Assembly: GCF_004114955.1 (NCBI RefSeq)
Contig: NZ_CP030053.1
Location: 4,464,001 to 4,528,000 of the forward strand
Direction: 5' to 3'
Source of the DNA: Bradyrhizobium guangzhouense
Lineage (GTDB): Bacteria > Pseudomonadota > Alphaproteobacteria > Rhizobiales > Xanthobacteraceae
DNA length: 64,000 nucleotides
The notes beneath the pieces are model-generated. The model saw only the letters and a list, made by a program, of their open reading frames with translations. It had not been told where the DNA came from and did no database searches. The translations under genes were made by a program, and so were the position numbers. Below are positions 8,250-16,536 of this stretch, piece by piece; positions within the stretch are counted from its first letter, which is position 1; the number at the start of each line of letters is the position of its first letter.

Positions 8250-9521
8250 CACGGGTGTCCGGTTCATTGGAAGTATAGTCCAAGGTTCAACTGGTTTTGG
8301 TTGATAGGGACGGACTGCAGAGGTTCGAGCAAGTTGTTGATCGGACGTCTGTGCATGAGATTGGTGCGGACGAGCCGGGCAAATTCGAGGGGACTGTGTA
8401 CCGCTTTTTGAGCGAGCTGGGCCATGCGCAGGAGGAGAAACGCGATCAGGGCGATGGCGATCTGAATGCGGACTGCGTTCTCGGAGACGCCGATAAAATG
8501 CCTGATTCGAAGCGTCTGCTTGACCCAGCGGAAGAACAATTCGATCTGCCAGCGCTGTTTGTAGAGCTCGGCGATCTCTTCTGCCGACGCGTCGAGATCA
8601 TTGGTCACGATACGCAACTGCTTGCCGCTCTCAATGACGACGCAGATCTCCCTGACCGGAACTTGCAGCGGATTCTTGCGGCTGTTGGCGAGGCGGGCCG
8701 GCAAGTGACCGATCCGGTCGCTCACAATATTGCTGTTCTTGGAGACGTGGTTCTCCCTTATCACGTCGAGCGGAGTGTTCTTCTTCAACCGCGTCACGAA
8801 GCGGCAGCCGGCCTCATCGAGCTTCGCCCACCAGCCATAATCGTAGTAACCGAGGTCGTAGACGTAGGTTGCGCCCAGCTCAATCGGCATGGCCTTCGCA
8901 GCCGTGATGTCGTTGACGTTGGCTGGCGTCACCGCAAAGTAAACCGGCCGATCGGCATTCGGATCGTAGACGATATGCGCCTTGGCCCCGAACACATCGG
9001 CCGAAAATGTCGCCCAGCTCTCGCTCAGGCTGGAGAGCCTAATACTGGTAGAATCAATCAGGCGGACCGCATCCGCGGTTGCCCGCCGCAGCCCGCGATG
9101 CGCCTGCGGCAGCATCTGTGCGAACAGCTCGCTGAACACCTGCCAAGGTCGCTGCGAGTTGGCGTCCGACATCGTCGAGCGCTTCACCGGCGCCGCCCCC
9201 ACGTGATAAAGCCGCGTCTCGTGGCTTGCCATCCCAGTCACGATCTCCCGCAGGCTCGTCGAGCCGCTCAATTGCCCATACAGCAGTGCAATAAAGTGGC
9301 GCTTCGTCGTCAACTTGCGCACCAATCGATCGGCCCCGTACTTCTCCACGACCTGTTCGAACTTAGACCAAGGGATTTGCTTCGTTAGACTGTGAAATAC
9401 GCTATTCTGATGCCGCATGGCGTGGACTTCCTTCCGTGTCTCGAACGTGTGCGAAGCGCTCGAAACACAGAAGAATCCCCGTCATGCACCCTGTCCACAA
9501 CAATCGAACCGGACACCCGTG
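8250..9521 (-). mobile_element. IS4-family insertion sequence, 1272 bp, complete
   Basis: Perfect 16-bp terminal inverted repeats (CACGGGTGTCCGGTTC) lie at 8250-8265 and 9506-9521. A perfect 9-bp target duplication GCACCGACC flanks it at 8241-8249 and 9522-9530. It contains one intact transposase. The 9-bp duplication and the Y-R-E-K style signature in the transposase fit the IS4 family. It is inserted in an AraC-type gene. Confidence 0.93.
8264..9418 (-). CDS. IS4-family transposase
   Basis: A 384-residue DDE transposase. The N-terminal DNA-binding segment (KQIPWSKFEQVVEKYGAD) is followed by the catalytic core: the first Asp in RLIDSTSIRL, a second in YVYDLGYYDYGWW, and the Y-(2)-R-(3)-E-(6)-K signature in YKQRWQIELFFRWVKQ containing the catalytic Glu. 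It is uninterrupted, so probably functional. The stop codon overlaps the inner end of the left inverted repeat by two bases. Confidence 0.93.
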   Translation of the reverse strand: MRHQNSVFHSLTKQIPWSKFEQVVEKYGADRLVRKLTTKRHFIALLYGQLSGSTSLREIVTGMASHETRLYHVGAAPVKRSTMSDANSQRPWQVFSELFAQMLPQAHRGLRRATADAVRLIDSTSIRLSSLSESWATFSADVFGAKAHIVYDPNADRPVYFAVTPANVNDITAAKAMPIELGATYVYDLGYYDYGWWAKLDEAGCRFVTRLKKNTPLDVIRENHVSKNSNIVSDRIGHLPARLANSRKNPLQVPVREICVVIESGKQLRIVTNDLDASAEEIAELYKQRWQIELFFRWVKQTLRIRHFIGVSENAVRIQIAIALIAFLLLRMAQLAQKAVHSPLEFARLVRTNLMHRRPINNLLEPLQSVPINQNQLNLGLYFQ

Positions 9522-9530
9522 GCACCGACC
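9522..9530. repeat. target-site duplication, right copy
   Basis: GCACCGACC directly follows the right inverted repeat, identical to 8241-8249. Confidence 0.92.
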
Positions 9531-10276
9531 AGGGCATCGGCCTCACGGTCCCGTTCTCGTTTCACGCAATCACCAACGGCCATGAGATCGACAGCTCCAT
9601 GGTGAACGTCGTGCGCGGCAAGGTCCCGATCGATTCCCTCGCATACGGCACCAATACTTTCCTGATGATGCGCTTCAACTCTGAAATGCGCCATCGCGGC
9701 TGGGCTGACTACACCAGCGGCCTCACGTACTACCGCCCACAAGACGCGGCCATGACACGGCTGCGAAGCGCGATCACGAGCATGTTCAACCTGGCCTCCA
9801 GCCTCGACGACCCCAGGGAGTTCGCCATGCTCAACCGGCCGATCCAGGAGACGCTGCTCGCCTGCCTCGACGACACACTGGTGACGTCCGATAGTCTCCG
9901 CGCACGCCCGGGGTCGTTCGACAAGCACCGCAAACTGATCGCGCAGCTCGACGAAATCGCGGCGACATTCGGCAGCCGCCCGCTCTACAGCGAAGACCTC
10001 GCCGCCGCGCTCAACATCTCGGTGCGCACCCTCCAGACCGCAACACATGCGGTGCACGGCGTGAGCTTGCACCATTATCTGCGGCTCAAGCGGCTGTGGT
10101 CCACCCGCGTTCAGCTCATGTCCGGCTTCTCCGGCTTGAGCGTCAAGGCCGCAGCGCTCGGCAACGGCTTCTGGCACCTCGGCGATTTTTCGCGCGGCTA
10201 TCGCGTGGCGTTCGGCGAGATGCCCTCCGAGACGCTGGCGCGGAGCCGGCGTCTCTGATCAGGCCCGCTCACGTCA

Positions 10277-10849
10277 TCACGCGTGACCGTTCTCCTTGCG
10301 ATGCCCGTTCTCGCTGAGACGATCGACCCAGGCGATGCCGATCGCGGAGACGATGAAGGTCAGGTGGATCAGCACCTGCCACATCACGCCGGTCTCGGTG
10401 AAATTGCTGCGCGTGGTGCCGAGATTGCCGGCCTCGATGAAAGTCCTGAGCAGCGAAATCGAGGAGATGCCGACGATTGCCATGGCCAGCTTGATCTTGA
10501 GCACGCTGGCATTGACGTGGCTCAGCCATTCCGGCTCGTCGGGATGGCCGCGCAGGTTCAGGCGCGAGACGAAGGTCTCGTAGCCGCCGACGATCACCAT
10601 GACGAGCAGGTTGGAGATCATGACGACGTCGATCAGCCCGAGCACGACGAGCATGATCTGTTGCTCGCTGGCGTCGAACGAGTGCGCGACCAGGTGCCAG
10701 AGCTCCTTCAGGAACAGCAGGACATAGACCGCCTGCGCGACGATGAGGCCGACATAGAGCGGCAATTGCAGCCAGCGCGAGCCGAAGATCAGCCGCGGAA
10801 ACAGGCCGACCGGCGGGTTCGCCAAAGGTGCTTTGGATTCAGACGACAT
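10277..10849 (-). CDS. UPF0114 (YqhA-like) membrane protein
   Basis: A 190-residue inner-membrane protein with about four hydrophobic segments and the family landmarks [27 protein letters not shown] and [17 protein letters not shown]. The family (TIGR00645/YqhA) has no firmly established activity. It is the last gene of a terB-like, membrane-protein, terC unit running on the minus strand; 43 nt separate it from the TerC gene. GGAG lies 7 nt before its ATG. Confidence 0.85.
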   Translation of the reverse strand: MSSESKAPLANPPVGLFPRLIFGSRWLQLPLYVGLIVAQAVYVLLFLKELWHLVAHSFDASEQQIMLVVLGLIDVVMISNLLVMVIVGGYETFVSRLNLRGHPDEPEWLSHVNASVLKIKLAMAIVGISSISLLRTFIEAGNLGTTRSNFTETGVMWQVLIHLTFIVSAIGIAWVDRLSENGHRKENGHA

Positions 10850-10892
10850 CGATCACTCCAGGAAGATGAAGACAGAAAGACGAAGGCGGGAC

Positions 10893-11531
10893 TTAAAGGC
10901 TCGCGATGACAGGTGCGAGCTCGAGCGAGCCGCGATAGATCATTTCGGCGGCGACGTAGACGATGATGGCGAGGCCGACATAGGCGATCCAGCGCTGCGT
11001 CTGCAGCACGCGGCCGAGCAGATCGGCGGCAACGCCCATCAGCGCGACCGACAGAAGCAGGCCGAAGGCCAGGATGTAGGGATGCTCGCGCGCCGCACCC
11101 GCGACCGCGAGCACATTGTCGAGCGACATCGAGACGTCGGCGGCGACGATCTGCATCGCCGCCTGCCCGAACGTTTTCCGGGGCAAAGCCGCGCCGGCCG
11201 CGCCGCCGCCATGGCTGAACGCGAATTGGCTGGATTGCGCGGCCTGCTCGCGCAGCTCGCGCCACATCTTCCAGCACACCCACAGCAACAGCACGCCACC
11301 GGCCAGCAGCAGGCCGATCACTTGCAGGAGCTGGGTCGCGACCCCGGCAAAGACGATGCGCAAGCCGGTGGCCACGATGATGCCGACGACGATGGCGCGG
11401 CGGCGCTGATCGGGCGGAAGGCCTGCCGCGGCAAGACCGATGACGACAGCATTGTCGCCGGCGAGCACGAGGTCGATCAGAACGACCTGCAGCAGCGCGG
11501 TCAGCGCGTCGGCCGTGATGAATTCAGTCAT
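10893..11531 (-). CDS. TerC-family integral membrane protein (YjbE-like)
   Basis: A 212-residue protein with about seven membrane helices and the two TerC signature Asp motifs, LAGDNAVVIGLA near residue 24 and MSLDNVLAVAGA near residue 134. TerC proteins are linked to tellurite resistance and, in better-studied members (Alx, MeeF/MeeY, YceF/YkoY), to manganese export. Its ATG overlaps the stop of the preceding gene by 4 nt, indicating translational coupling. The loop between helices has a Gly/Ala stretch (SHGGGAAGAA). Confidence 0.88.
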   Translation of the reverse strand: MTEFITADALTALLQVVLIDLVLAGDNAVVIGLAAAGLPPDQRRRAIVVGIIVATGLRIVFAGVATQLLQVIGLLLAGGVLLLWVCWKMWRELREQAAQSSQFAFSHGGGAAGAALPRKTFGQAAMQIVAADVSMSLDNVLAVAGAAREHPYILAFGLLLSVALMGVAADLLGRVLQTQRWIAYVGLAIIVYVAAEMIYRGSLELAPVIASL

Positions 11532-11890
11532 GTCTCATCATTTTTGGGAGCGGATGGATCCAGCCAGTGCGGCTTGCGGCGCTCGATCCAATCGAAGACC
11601 TTCGAGCGCGACGCGCGCAGCGCCGGCACGTCCTCGGCGAGCAGCGCGAGGCCCAGCGGCAGCATCCAGATGCCGAGCACAGGCAGGAAGGACAGCACGC
11701 CACCGACGACGAGCAGCGCGCCCGAGGGAATCCGGACCCAGCGGCTGGACGGCTGCAGGAGGTAGCCGACCGCGCCGGCAAGGCGCGGCGGCAGCCGATG
11801 GACGAGCGCGTCGAGCCGCGGGTCGCCACCCGCAGGCCTGCCGCCGGCGCCCTCGAATTTCGTCCCCTGCTCGTCCGAAGCTGCGCTCAT
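11528..11890 (-). CDS. small membrane protein of a TerB/TerC operon
   Basis: A 120-residue protein with one or two central membrane segments (GALLVVGGVLSFLPVLGIWM then LPLGLALLAEDVP) and a basic C-terminus (SRSKVFDWIERRKPHWL). I do not recognise a named family, though proteins of this pattern occur in rhizobial genomes. The ATG at 11890 is 2 nt from the stop of the TerB-like gene, and the stop overlaps the terC start. This makes it the middle member of a tightly coupled operon. Confidence 0.7.
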   Translation of the reverse strand: MSAASDEQGTKFEGAGGRPAGGDPRLDALVHRLPPRLAGAVGYLLQPSSRWVRIPSGALLVVGGVLSFLPVLGIWMLPLGLALLAEDVPALRASRSKVFDWIERRKPHWLDPSAPKNDET

Positions 11891-11892
11891 GA

Positions 11893-12339
11893 TCACCTCT
11901 TTGCGGCCGCGCTGGCCCCGACCGGCTTCGCGCGCGGCAGCACCAGCGTCAGCAGGCGCAACAGCTTGATCGCCTGCACTTCGTGCGGATGCACGTCTTC
12001 GTCCGCCGCCGCGACGCGCTCCGACAACTCGATGAGATGGGACGACAGCGGCAGGTCCGCGACCGGGCGCAAAGTTTCGATGACGACATTGGCGAAGTCG
12101 GGCTCCTCGAGCCGTTCGGCGAGCTCGTCGAACATGGACGACAAACGATCGTCGGCGATGCCAGGCGCCAGGCCGCGCTCCCTGATGAAGCGGATCACCT
12201 CGTCGCGCTCGACCGGCGAGACGCGCCGGTCGGCGACGGCAACGAGCGCGCCTGATATCACCAGCGCCACCGCAGCCTGCTCGTTGAAACGTGACGGTTC
12301 GGTGATCTCGATCAGGGTGGACGTATTGACGTCGGACAT
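11893..12339 (-). CDS. TerB-family (tellurite resistance-like) protein
   Basis: A 148-residue all-helical cytosolic protein. AVALVISGALVAVADRRVSPVERDEV and ERVAAADEDVHPHEVQAIKLL are the duplicated acidic, metal-binding-like segments of the TerB fold (VAxADxxxxxxE pattern). TerB domains are thought to sense or bind metal and partner with TerC. It is the first gene of the operon; GAGGAG stands 5 nt before the ATG. Confidence 0.8.
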   Translation of the reverse strand: MSDVNTSTLIEITEPSRFNEQAAVALVISGALVAVADRRVSPVERDEVIRFIRERGLAPGIADDRLSSMFDELAERLEEPDFANVVIETLRPVADLPLSSHLIELSERVAAADEDVHPHEVQAIKLLRLLTLVLPRAKPVGASAAAKR

Positions 12340-12735
12340 CGTCGCTCCTCATTCTTGCGAATTGGCCGCGCGGAGCTTGCGATGGGGACGATTGGGCCGG
12401 AGGGAACTCAAGAAGGCCCGACAATCGGCCGATCCATCGCATTCGCGCGGGACAGGTCATCCGACATCGCGAGGTTTTGCTGAGACGATCAGCGGCCTCG
12501 CCAGAGGGGCCCGGATTCTTGTTCGCTTCAGACATAAAGATGCATGGATCGGAATCAAGGCGACACGACTGCGACCAGCAGCCGCAGATCAGTTCCGCGT
12601 TGTCATATTCATTACCGTCATCGCACGCGCAGGCGGGCGATCCAGTATTCCAGAAGCGGCGCAGCTGGAATCGAGGAGTCGCGGCGTACTGGCTTCCCCG
12701 CCTTCGCGGGGAATCACAGCGGAGTGTTCGCGCGT
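12340..12735. other. intergenic region, 396 bp, with repeat-like palindromes
   Basis: This is the space between the divergent-from-centre TerB operon and the NTF2-like gene's 3' end. From about 12600 to 12720 it carries the kind of GC-rich palindromic intergenic repeat common in Bradyrhizobium (GCGCAGGCGGGCGATCCAGTA, then a hairpin at 12694-12713). No gene is supported here; the promoter of the TerB operon should lie in the first 100 bp. Confidence 0.6.
12694..12713. repeat. perfect hairpin of a genome-wide intergenic repeat type
   Basis: TTCCCCGC and GCGGGGAA form a perfect 8-bp stem around a CTTC loop. The core resembles the CCCGCxxxGCGGG palindromes dispersed between genes in Bradyrhizobium. 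It lies 23 bp past the stop of the minus-strand NTF2-like gene and may help end its transcript. Confidence 0.55.
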
Positions 12736-13116
12736 CTACCTTGCCCGCTCCACGAGATGCGCACGCGTTGGTGACGGATCGAACCGATCGCCGAAATATT
12801 GCGTTTCGTGCGCCACCAATCCGTCACGGAATTCCATGATGCTGACCACGTAGGACGGCACCCCGTCATAGGTCAGGACGAACTCGCTCACCCAGAGATC
12901 GCCGCCGCCGATGATCCGCCGCACCGTGAAGCGCTTCTGGTTCGGCTGCACGAAACGGCTCTGCTGAATATTCCGCCGTCCGCGGATGCGTTCGCCGGAC
13001 TGCGGATAGTCGAGCACGGCATCCTCGCGATAGATGTCATGTTCTGCCTCGAAATCATTCGCGTCCGAAGCGTCCCAATGACGCTGCAGCGCCGCGCGTG
13101 TGGCCATGTCATCCAT
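12736..13116 (-). CDS. SnoaL/NTF2-like fold protein
   Basis: A 126-residue single-domain protein with the NTF2-like layout: N-terminal helices ending in DIYREDAVLDYPQSGERIRG, then RNIQQSRFV, then the beta sheet GDLWVSEFVLTYDG and SIMEFRDGLVAHETQYFGD. Relatives include SnoaL-type polyketide cyclases and many uncharacterised ligand-binding proteins; the substrate is unknown. GGGAG lies 7 nt before the ATG. Confidence 0.75.
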   Translation of the reverse strand: MDDMATRAALQRHWDASDANDFEAEHDIYREDAVLDYPQSGERIRGRRNIQQSRFVQPNQKRFTVRRIIGGGDLWVSEFVLTYDGVPSYVVSIMEFRDGLVAHETQYFGDRFDPSPTRAHLVERAR

Positions 13117-13300
13117 CGCGATCTCCCGCCTTGTGGTTTCCTGTCTTTAAATCAGCGTGCAGGCGGCCGGCGGCAAGACCAGCTCGCAAAGTCTAACAAA
13201 GCCTAACGTGCCAAGGCCGCGATCCGGATGCAGATTGCCACTGCCTCGATCGGGAATCCGCCGGGTCGACGCGCCGCTCTGGTCACCCCGGGGAACACAA

Positions 13301-15052
13301 ATGGCACGCTTGCTGTCCGTCAATGTCGGCCTGCCCCGCGACGTCGTCTGGCAAGGCAGGACGGTGCATACCGGCATCTGGAAGACTCCCATCGAGGGCC
13401 GGCGCAGGGTGCGGAAGCTCAACATCGACGGCGATGGCCAAGGCGATGCCGCGGGTCACGGCGGCGAGCAGCGCGCCGTGTACGTCTATCAGGACGAGTC
13501 CTATCGTTTCTGGCAAGAGCATCTCGGGCGCGCGAACCTCGTCCCCGGTCAATTCGGCGAGAACTTCACGGTCGAAGGCCTCGTCGACAGCGACGTCTGC
13601 ATCGGAGATCGCTTCAGGATCGGCTCTGCCCTGCTCGAAGTGACGCAGCCGCGCGTCACGTGCTACCGGCTCGGCATTCGCATGCAGGAGCCCGACATGG
13701 CCGCCCTGCTGGTCAAGCACGGCCGGCCCGGCTTCTATTGTCGCGTGATCGAGGAAGGTGACGTCGGGGCCGGCGACGAGATCATCCAGGTCGCGCGCGG
13801 ACCGGAAAGCATGAGCGTGTCCGAGATCAACGCGCTGCTTTACCTGCCCCCTCACCCGCGTGACAGGCTCGAATGCGCGCTGAAGATTCCGGCGCTGAGC
13901 CGTGGCTGGCGTCATTCCTTCGAGGCATTGCTTGGCCAGAATGCGGCAGCCGGCAATGCCGGGCTCGGCCCGGCGGCGAACCCGGCACCGGCGTGGCGCG
14001 GCTTCCGGCCATTTCGCGTCGTGCGCAAGATCTTCGAAACCGACGACGTGACGTCGTTGGTCCTCGAACCTGCGGATGGACGTGCCGGGGCGGCGGCTCT
14101 GCCCGGTCAGTTCGTCATCATCAGGCTCGGGCCCTCCGGCACGCCGGCGATGACGCGCAGCTATTCGCTGTCGAGCAACATCGATGCGGCGTCCTATCGC
14201 GTCAGCATCAAACGGGAGCCGCACGGCATGGCCAGCGCATACGTCGCCGACGAGCTCCAGCCCGGCGACGTCGTGCAGCTCGGTGCGCCCCGCGGCAGTT
14301 TTACGCTGCGACAGGACACGCGGCCCGTGGTCCTGCTGAGCGCCGGCATTGGCGTGACGCCGGTGCTCGCCATGCTCCACGCGCTCGCAACAGAAGAATC
14401 CCAACGAGATATTTGGTGGCTGCACGGCACCCGCAACGGCCGCGAGCATGCTTTCGGCGCCGAGGTGCGCGAACTCCTGACCGGACTTCCTCACCATCAC
14501 GGCCACGTCCGTTACAGCAGGCCCGACCCCGGCGATCGGCTGGGAATCGATTTCGACAGCGTCGGACGTCTGGATGCCGCCCTGCTCCGGCAACTCGATT
14601 TGCCGCGAGACGGCGACTTCTATCTGTGCGGACCGGCCACCTTCATGAGCGACCTCACCTCGGGGCTCCGCGCTTGGGGCGTCGCGCCCGATCGTATCCA
14701 CACCGAGTTGTTCGGCGCTGGACCGTCGCTGACGCCCGGCATCGCGACGTCGGCAACGAAGATCCCCCCGCATGTGCTGGCGGGAGCGCCGGGCCCCGGG
14801 CCGGTGGTGTCCTTCGCCCGCAGCGGCCTCAATGTCCGCTGGGGACCGTCCTATGCGAGCCTGCTCGAACTGGCCGAGACCTGCGACGTCCCCGTGCGCT
14901 GGTCCTGCCGGACGGGGGTCTGCCACAACTGCGAGAGCGGGCTCATTGCCGGTGACATCGGCTATCAGCCCAATCCGCTCGACGCACCGGCGGACGGAAA
15001 CGTCCTGATCTGCTGCGCCCGGCCGGTCAGCGACATCGTGATCGATCTCTAA
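13301..15052 (+). CDS. MOSC-domain/ferredoxin reductase/2Fe-2S ferredoxin fusion protein
   Basis: A 583-residue multidomain protein. Residues 1 to about 220 form a MOSC domain of the YiiM type (AAGHGGEQRAVYVYQDESY; TQPRVTCYRLGIRM with a conserved Cys). Residues about 235-490 form a flavin reductase: FAD-binding RSYSLSS, and NAD-binding LLSAGIGVTPVLAMLHAL and FYLCGPATFM. The C-terminal 90 residues are a plant-type ferredoxin with C-x4-C-x2-C (SCRTGVCHNCESG) and a distal Cys (LICCARP). It likely passes electrons from NAD(P)H to a MOSC-bound substrate, perhaps a molybdenum-cofactor or N-hydroxylated compound. ATG 13301 follows GGGGAA and begins the MOSC homology. A peroxiredoxin-like gene follows 16 nt later. 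Confidence 0.9.
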   Translation: MARLLSVNVGLPRDVVWQGRTVHTGIWKTPIEGRRRVRKLNIDGDGQGDAAGHGGEQRAVYVYQDESYRFWQEHLGRANLVPGQFGENFTVEGLVDSDVCIGDRFRIGSALLEVTQPRVTCYRLGIRMQEPDMAALLVKHGRPGFYCRVIEEGDVGAGDEIIQVARGPESMSVSEINALLYLPPHPRDRLECALKIPALSRGWRHSFEALLGQNAAAGNAGLGPAANPAPAWRGFRPFRVVRKIFETDDVTSLVLEPADGRAGAAALPGQFVIIRLGPSGTPAMTRSYSLSSNIDAASYRVSIKREPHGMASAYVADELQPGDVVQLGAPRGSFTLRQDTRPVVLLSAGIGVTPVLAMLHALATEESQRDIWWLHGTRNGREHAFGAEVRELLTGLPHHHGHVRYSRPDPGDRLGIDFDSVGRLDAALLRQLDLPRDGDFYLCGPATFMSDLTSGLRAWGVAPDRIHTELFGAGPSLTPGIATSATKIPPHVLAGAPGPGPVVSFARSGLNVRWGPSYASLLELAETCDVPVRWSCRTGVCHNCESGLIAGDIGYQPNPLDAPADGNVLICCARPVSDIVIDL

Positions 15053-15068
15053 GACAGAGGAGAACCTC

Positions 15069-15659
15069 ATGCGGTCAGACATGGTACCGGGAGCAACCTT
15101 TCCGGACTACGAGCTCAGCGACCATATTGGCAAGCACCGCAAGCTTTCCGAGCTGCAAGGCATCGATCCGATGATCGTCGTGCTCGGTCGCGGCGGATAT
15201 TGTCCGAAGGACCGTCGCCAGACCGAAGGGCTGGTGCAGCTCCATCGCGAGATGGAGGTGGGCTATTGCCGGCTCGTCACCATCACCACCGATACCATCA
15301 TCCAGACCAACGAATACCGAACCGGCGCCGCAGCGCATTGGCCCTTCCTGTCGGATCCCAGGCGGATCGTGCAGAAGGATCTCGACATCGCCGAATACAC
15401 CGATCCCGTCCACAATCCGATGATTCCGCATGTCGTCGTGCTGGAGCCCGGCTTGCGCATTCACAAAGTCTATAACGGCTACTGGTTCTTCGGTCGGCCG
15501 ACCGTCGAAGAATTACGCGGCGATCTCAGAGCCGTCAGCATGAGATGTCGTCCGGATTGGGACATCACAGCGCCTGGACTCAGGGCGCAGTGGGACCAGG
15601 GCCGCAAAGAGCATTTCTATCCCTACGGCAAGACTTACGCCGAAACGCTCGGCGAATAG
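15069..15659 (+). CDS. AhpC/TSA-type redoxin
   Basis: A 196-residue thioredoxin-fold protein. The N-terminus MVPGATFPDYELSDHIGKH is peroxiredoxin-like, and the single candidate peroxidatic Cys lies in GRGGYCPKDRRQ, where a Cys-Pro pair replaces the usual PxxxTxxC. Later segments (LVTITTDTI, FLSDPRRIVQKDLDIAEYTD) match the family. It is 16 nt downstream of the MOSC/reductase fusion with AGAGGAG before its ATG, so the two are probably co-translated in a redox or detoxification pathway. Confidence 0.75.
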   Translation: MRSDMVPGATFPDYELSDHIGKHRKLSELQGIDPMIVVLGRGGYCPKDRRQTEGLVQLHREMEVGYCRLVTITTDTIIQTNEYRTGAAAHWPFLSDPRRIVQKDLDIAEYTDPVHNPMIPHVVVLEPGLRIHKVYNGYWFFGRPTVEELRGDLRAVSMRCRPDWDITAPGLRAQWDQGRKEHFYPYGKTYAETLGE

Positions 15660-15768
15660 GGCCAGGGGCGCAGGCGATTGCCGATCTGGCCTGATGGAAT
15701 CGCCAACGTCTGGCCATTTATGAAAGGCCGGATTCCGGCTATCTCCGTACCAAGAACGGAGACACGCC

Positions 15769-16398
15769 ATGTACATCCCCCCGGCTTTCAGGGACGACGA
15801 CATCGAGAGCATCCGCGCAACCATTCGCGCCGCCCGCCTCGCGAGCCTCGTCACGGCCACCGCGGAGGGTCCGGTCGCGACACCGTTGCCGCTTCTCCTC
15901 GACGAGAGCGAAGGCGAGCGCGGCGTGCTGTATGGGCATGTCGCGAAAGCCAATCCGCAATGGAAGTTGCCGCCGATCGGCGATGCGCTCGCGATCTTCT
16001 CGGGTCCCGACGCCTATGTGACGCCGTCCTGGTACGCGACCAAGCAGGAGACCGAGAAGGTCGTGCCGACCTGGAACTACGTTGCCGTCCATGCCTACGG
16101 CCCGGTGGAATTCTTCCAGGAGCCGGAGCGCCTGCTCGAGGTCGTGACGCGGCTGACGGGCAAGCACGAAGGCGCGCGCCCAAAGCCCTGGGCCGTCAGT
16201 GACGCGCCCGCCGATTTCATCGCCGCGCAGTTGCGCGGGATCGTCGGGCTGCGCATCCCCGTGGTGCGGTTCGAAGGCAAACGCAAGATGAGCCAGAACC
16301 GGCCGGAGGCCGATCGCATCGGTGTCGCACGGGGCCTCGCGGCGAGCGACAACGCCGATGATCGTGAGGTCGCGCCCCTGATCCCGCTCCCGACCTGA
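15769..16398 (+). CDS. paiB: PaiB-family FMN-binding protein
   Basis: A 209-residue protein with the split-barrel flavin-reductase fold and PaiB hallmarks: MYIPPAFRDDD at the start, GHVAKANPQW, GPDAYVTPSWYATK, VPTWNYVAVHAYG and IVGLRIPVVRFEGKRKMSQNRP at the end. PaiB homologues are annotated as FMN-binding negative transcriptional regulators, although the molecular role is uncertain. GGAGA stands 6 nt before the ATG. The usual partner PaiA is not adjacent. Confidence 0.88.
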   Translation: MYIPPAFRDDDIESIRATIRAARLASLVTATAEGPVATPLPLLLDESEGERGVLYGHVAKANPQWKLPPIGDALAIFSGPDAYVTPSWYATKQETEKVVPTWNYVAVHAYGPVEFFQEPERLLEVVTRLTGKHEGARPKPWAVSDAPADFIAAQLRGIVGLRIPVVRFEGKRKMSQNRPEADRIGVARGLAASDNADDREVAPLIPLPT

Positions 16399-16536
16399 GC
16401 CGATGGCGCCCATTGCGCGTCCCGGAGGGAACGACCGAATTGTTCCGTCCGGCCTCGCAATTTCGGGGGTCCCCGAGGCGGAACCCGTCTCGGTCCGACG
16501 GATTATCGCCCGCAGGTGGTACCGTCGCCGGGTGGC

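Larger units (their letters stand above)
8030..10258 (+). pseudogene. AraC-family regulator gene interrupted by an IS4-family element
   Basis: The two halves lie at 8030-8249 and 9531-10258. Joining them across one copy of the 9-bp target duplication restores an open frame of 316 codons (GTD followed by QGIGLTVPFSFHAI). The N-terminal half is an AraC-type ligand domain. The C-terminal half carries two HTH units (LAAALNISVRTLQTATHAVHG and VKAAALGNGFWHLGDFSRGYR), as in the AraC/XylS DNA-binding domain. As it stands the protein is truncated after 82 residues, so the regulator is presumably inactive. The frames show no other lesions, so the insertion looks recent. Confidence 0.88.

Noticed and set aside
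13283..15082. Open frame of 599 codons on the minus strand
   Set aside because: Antisense to the MOSC/reductase/ferredoxin fusion, whose domains are unmistakable; composition is that of a shadow frame.
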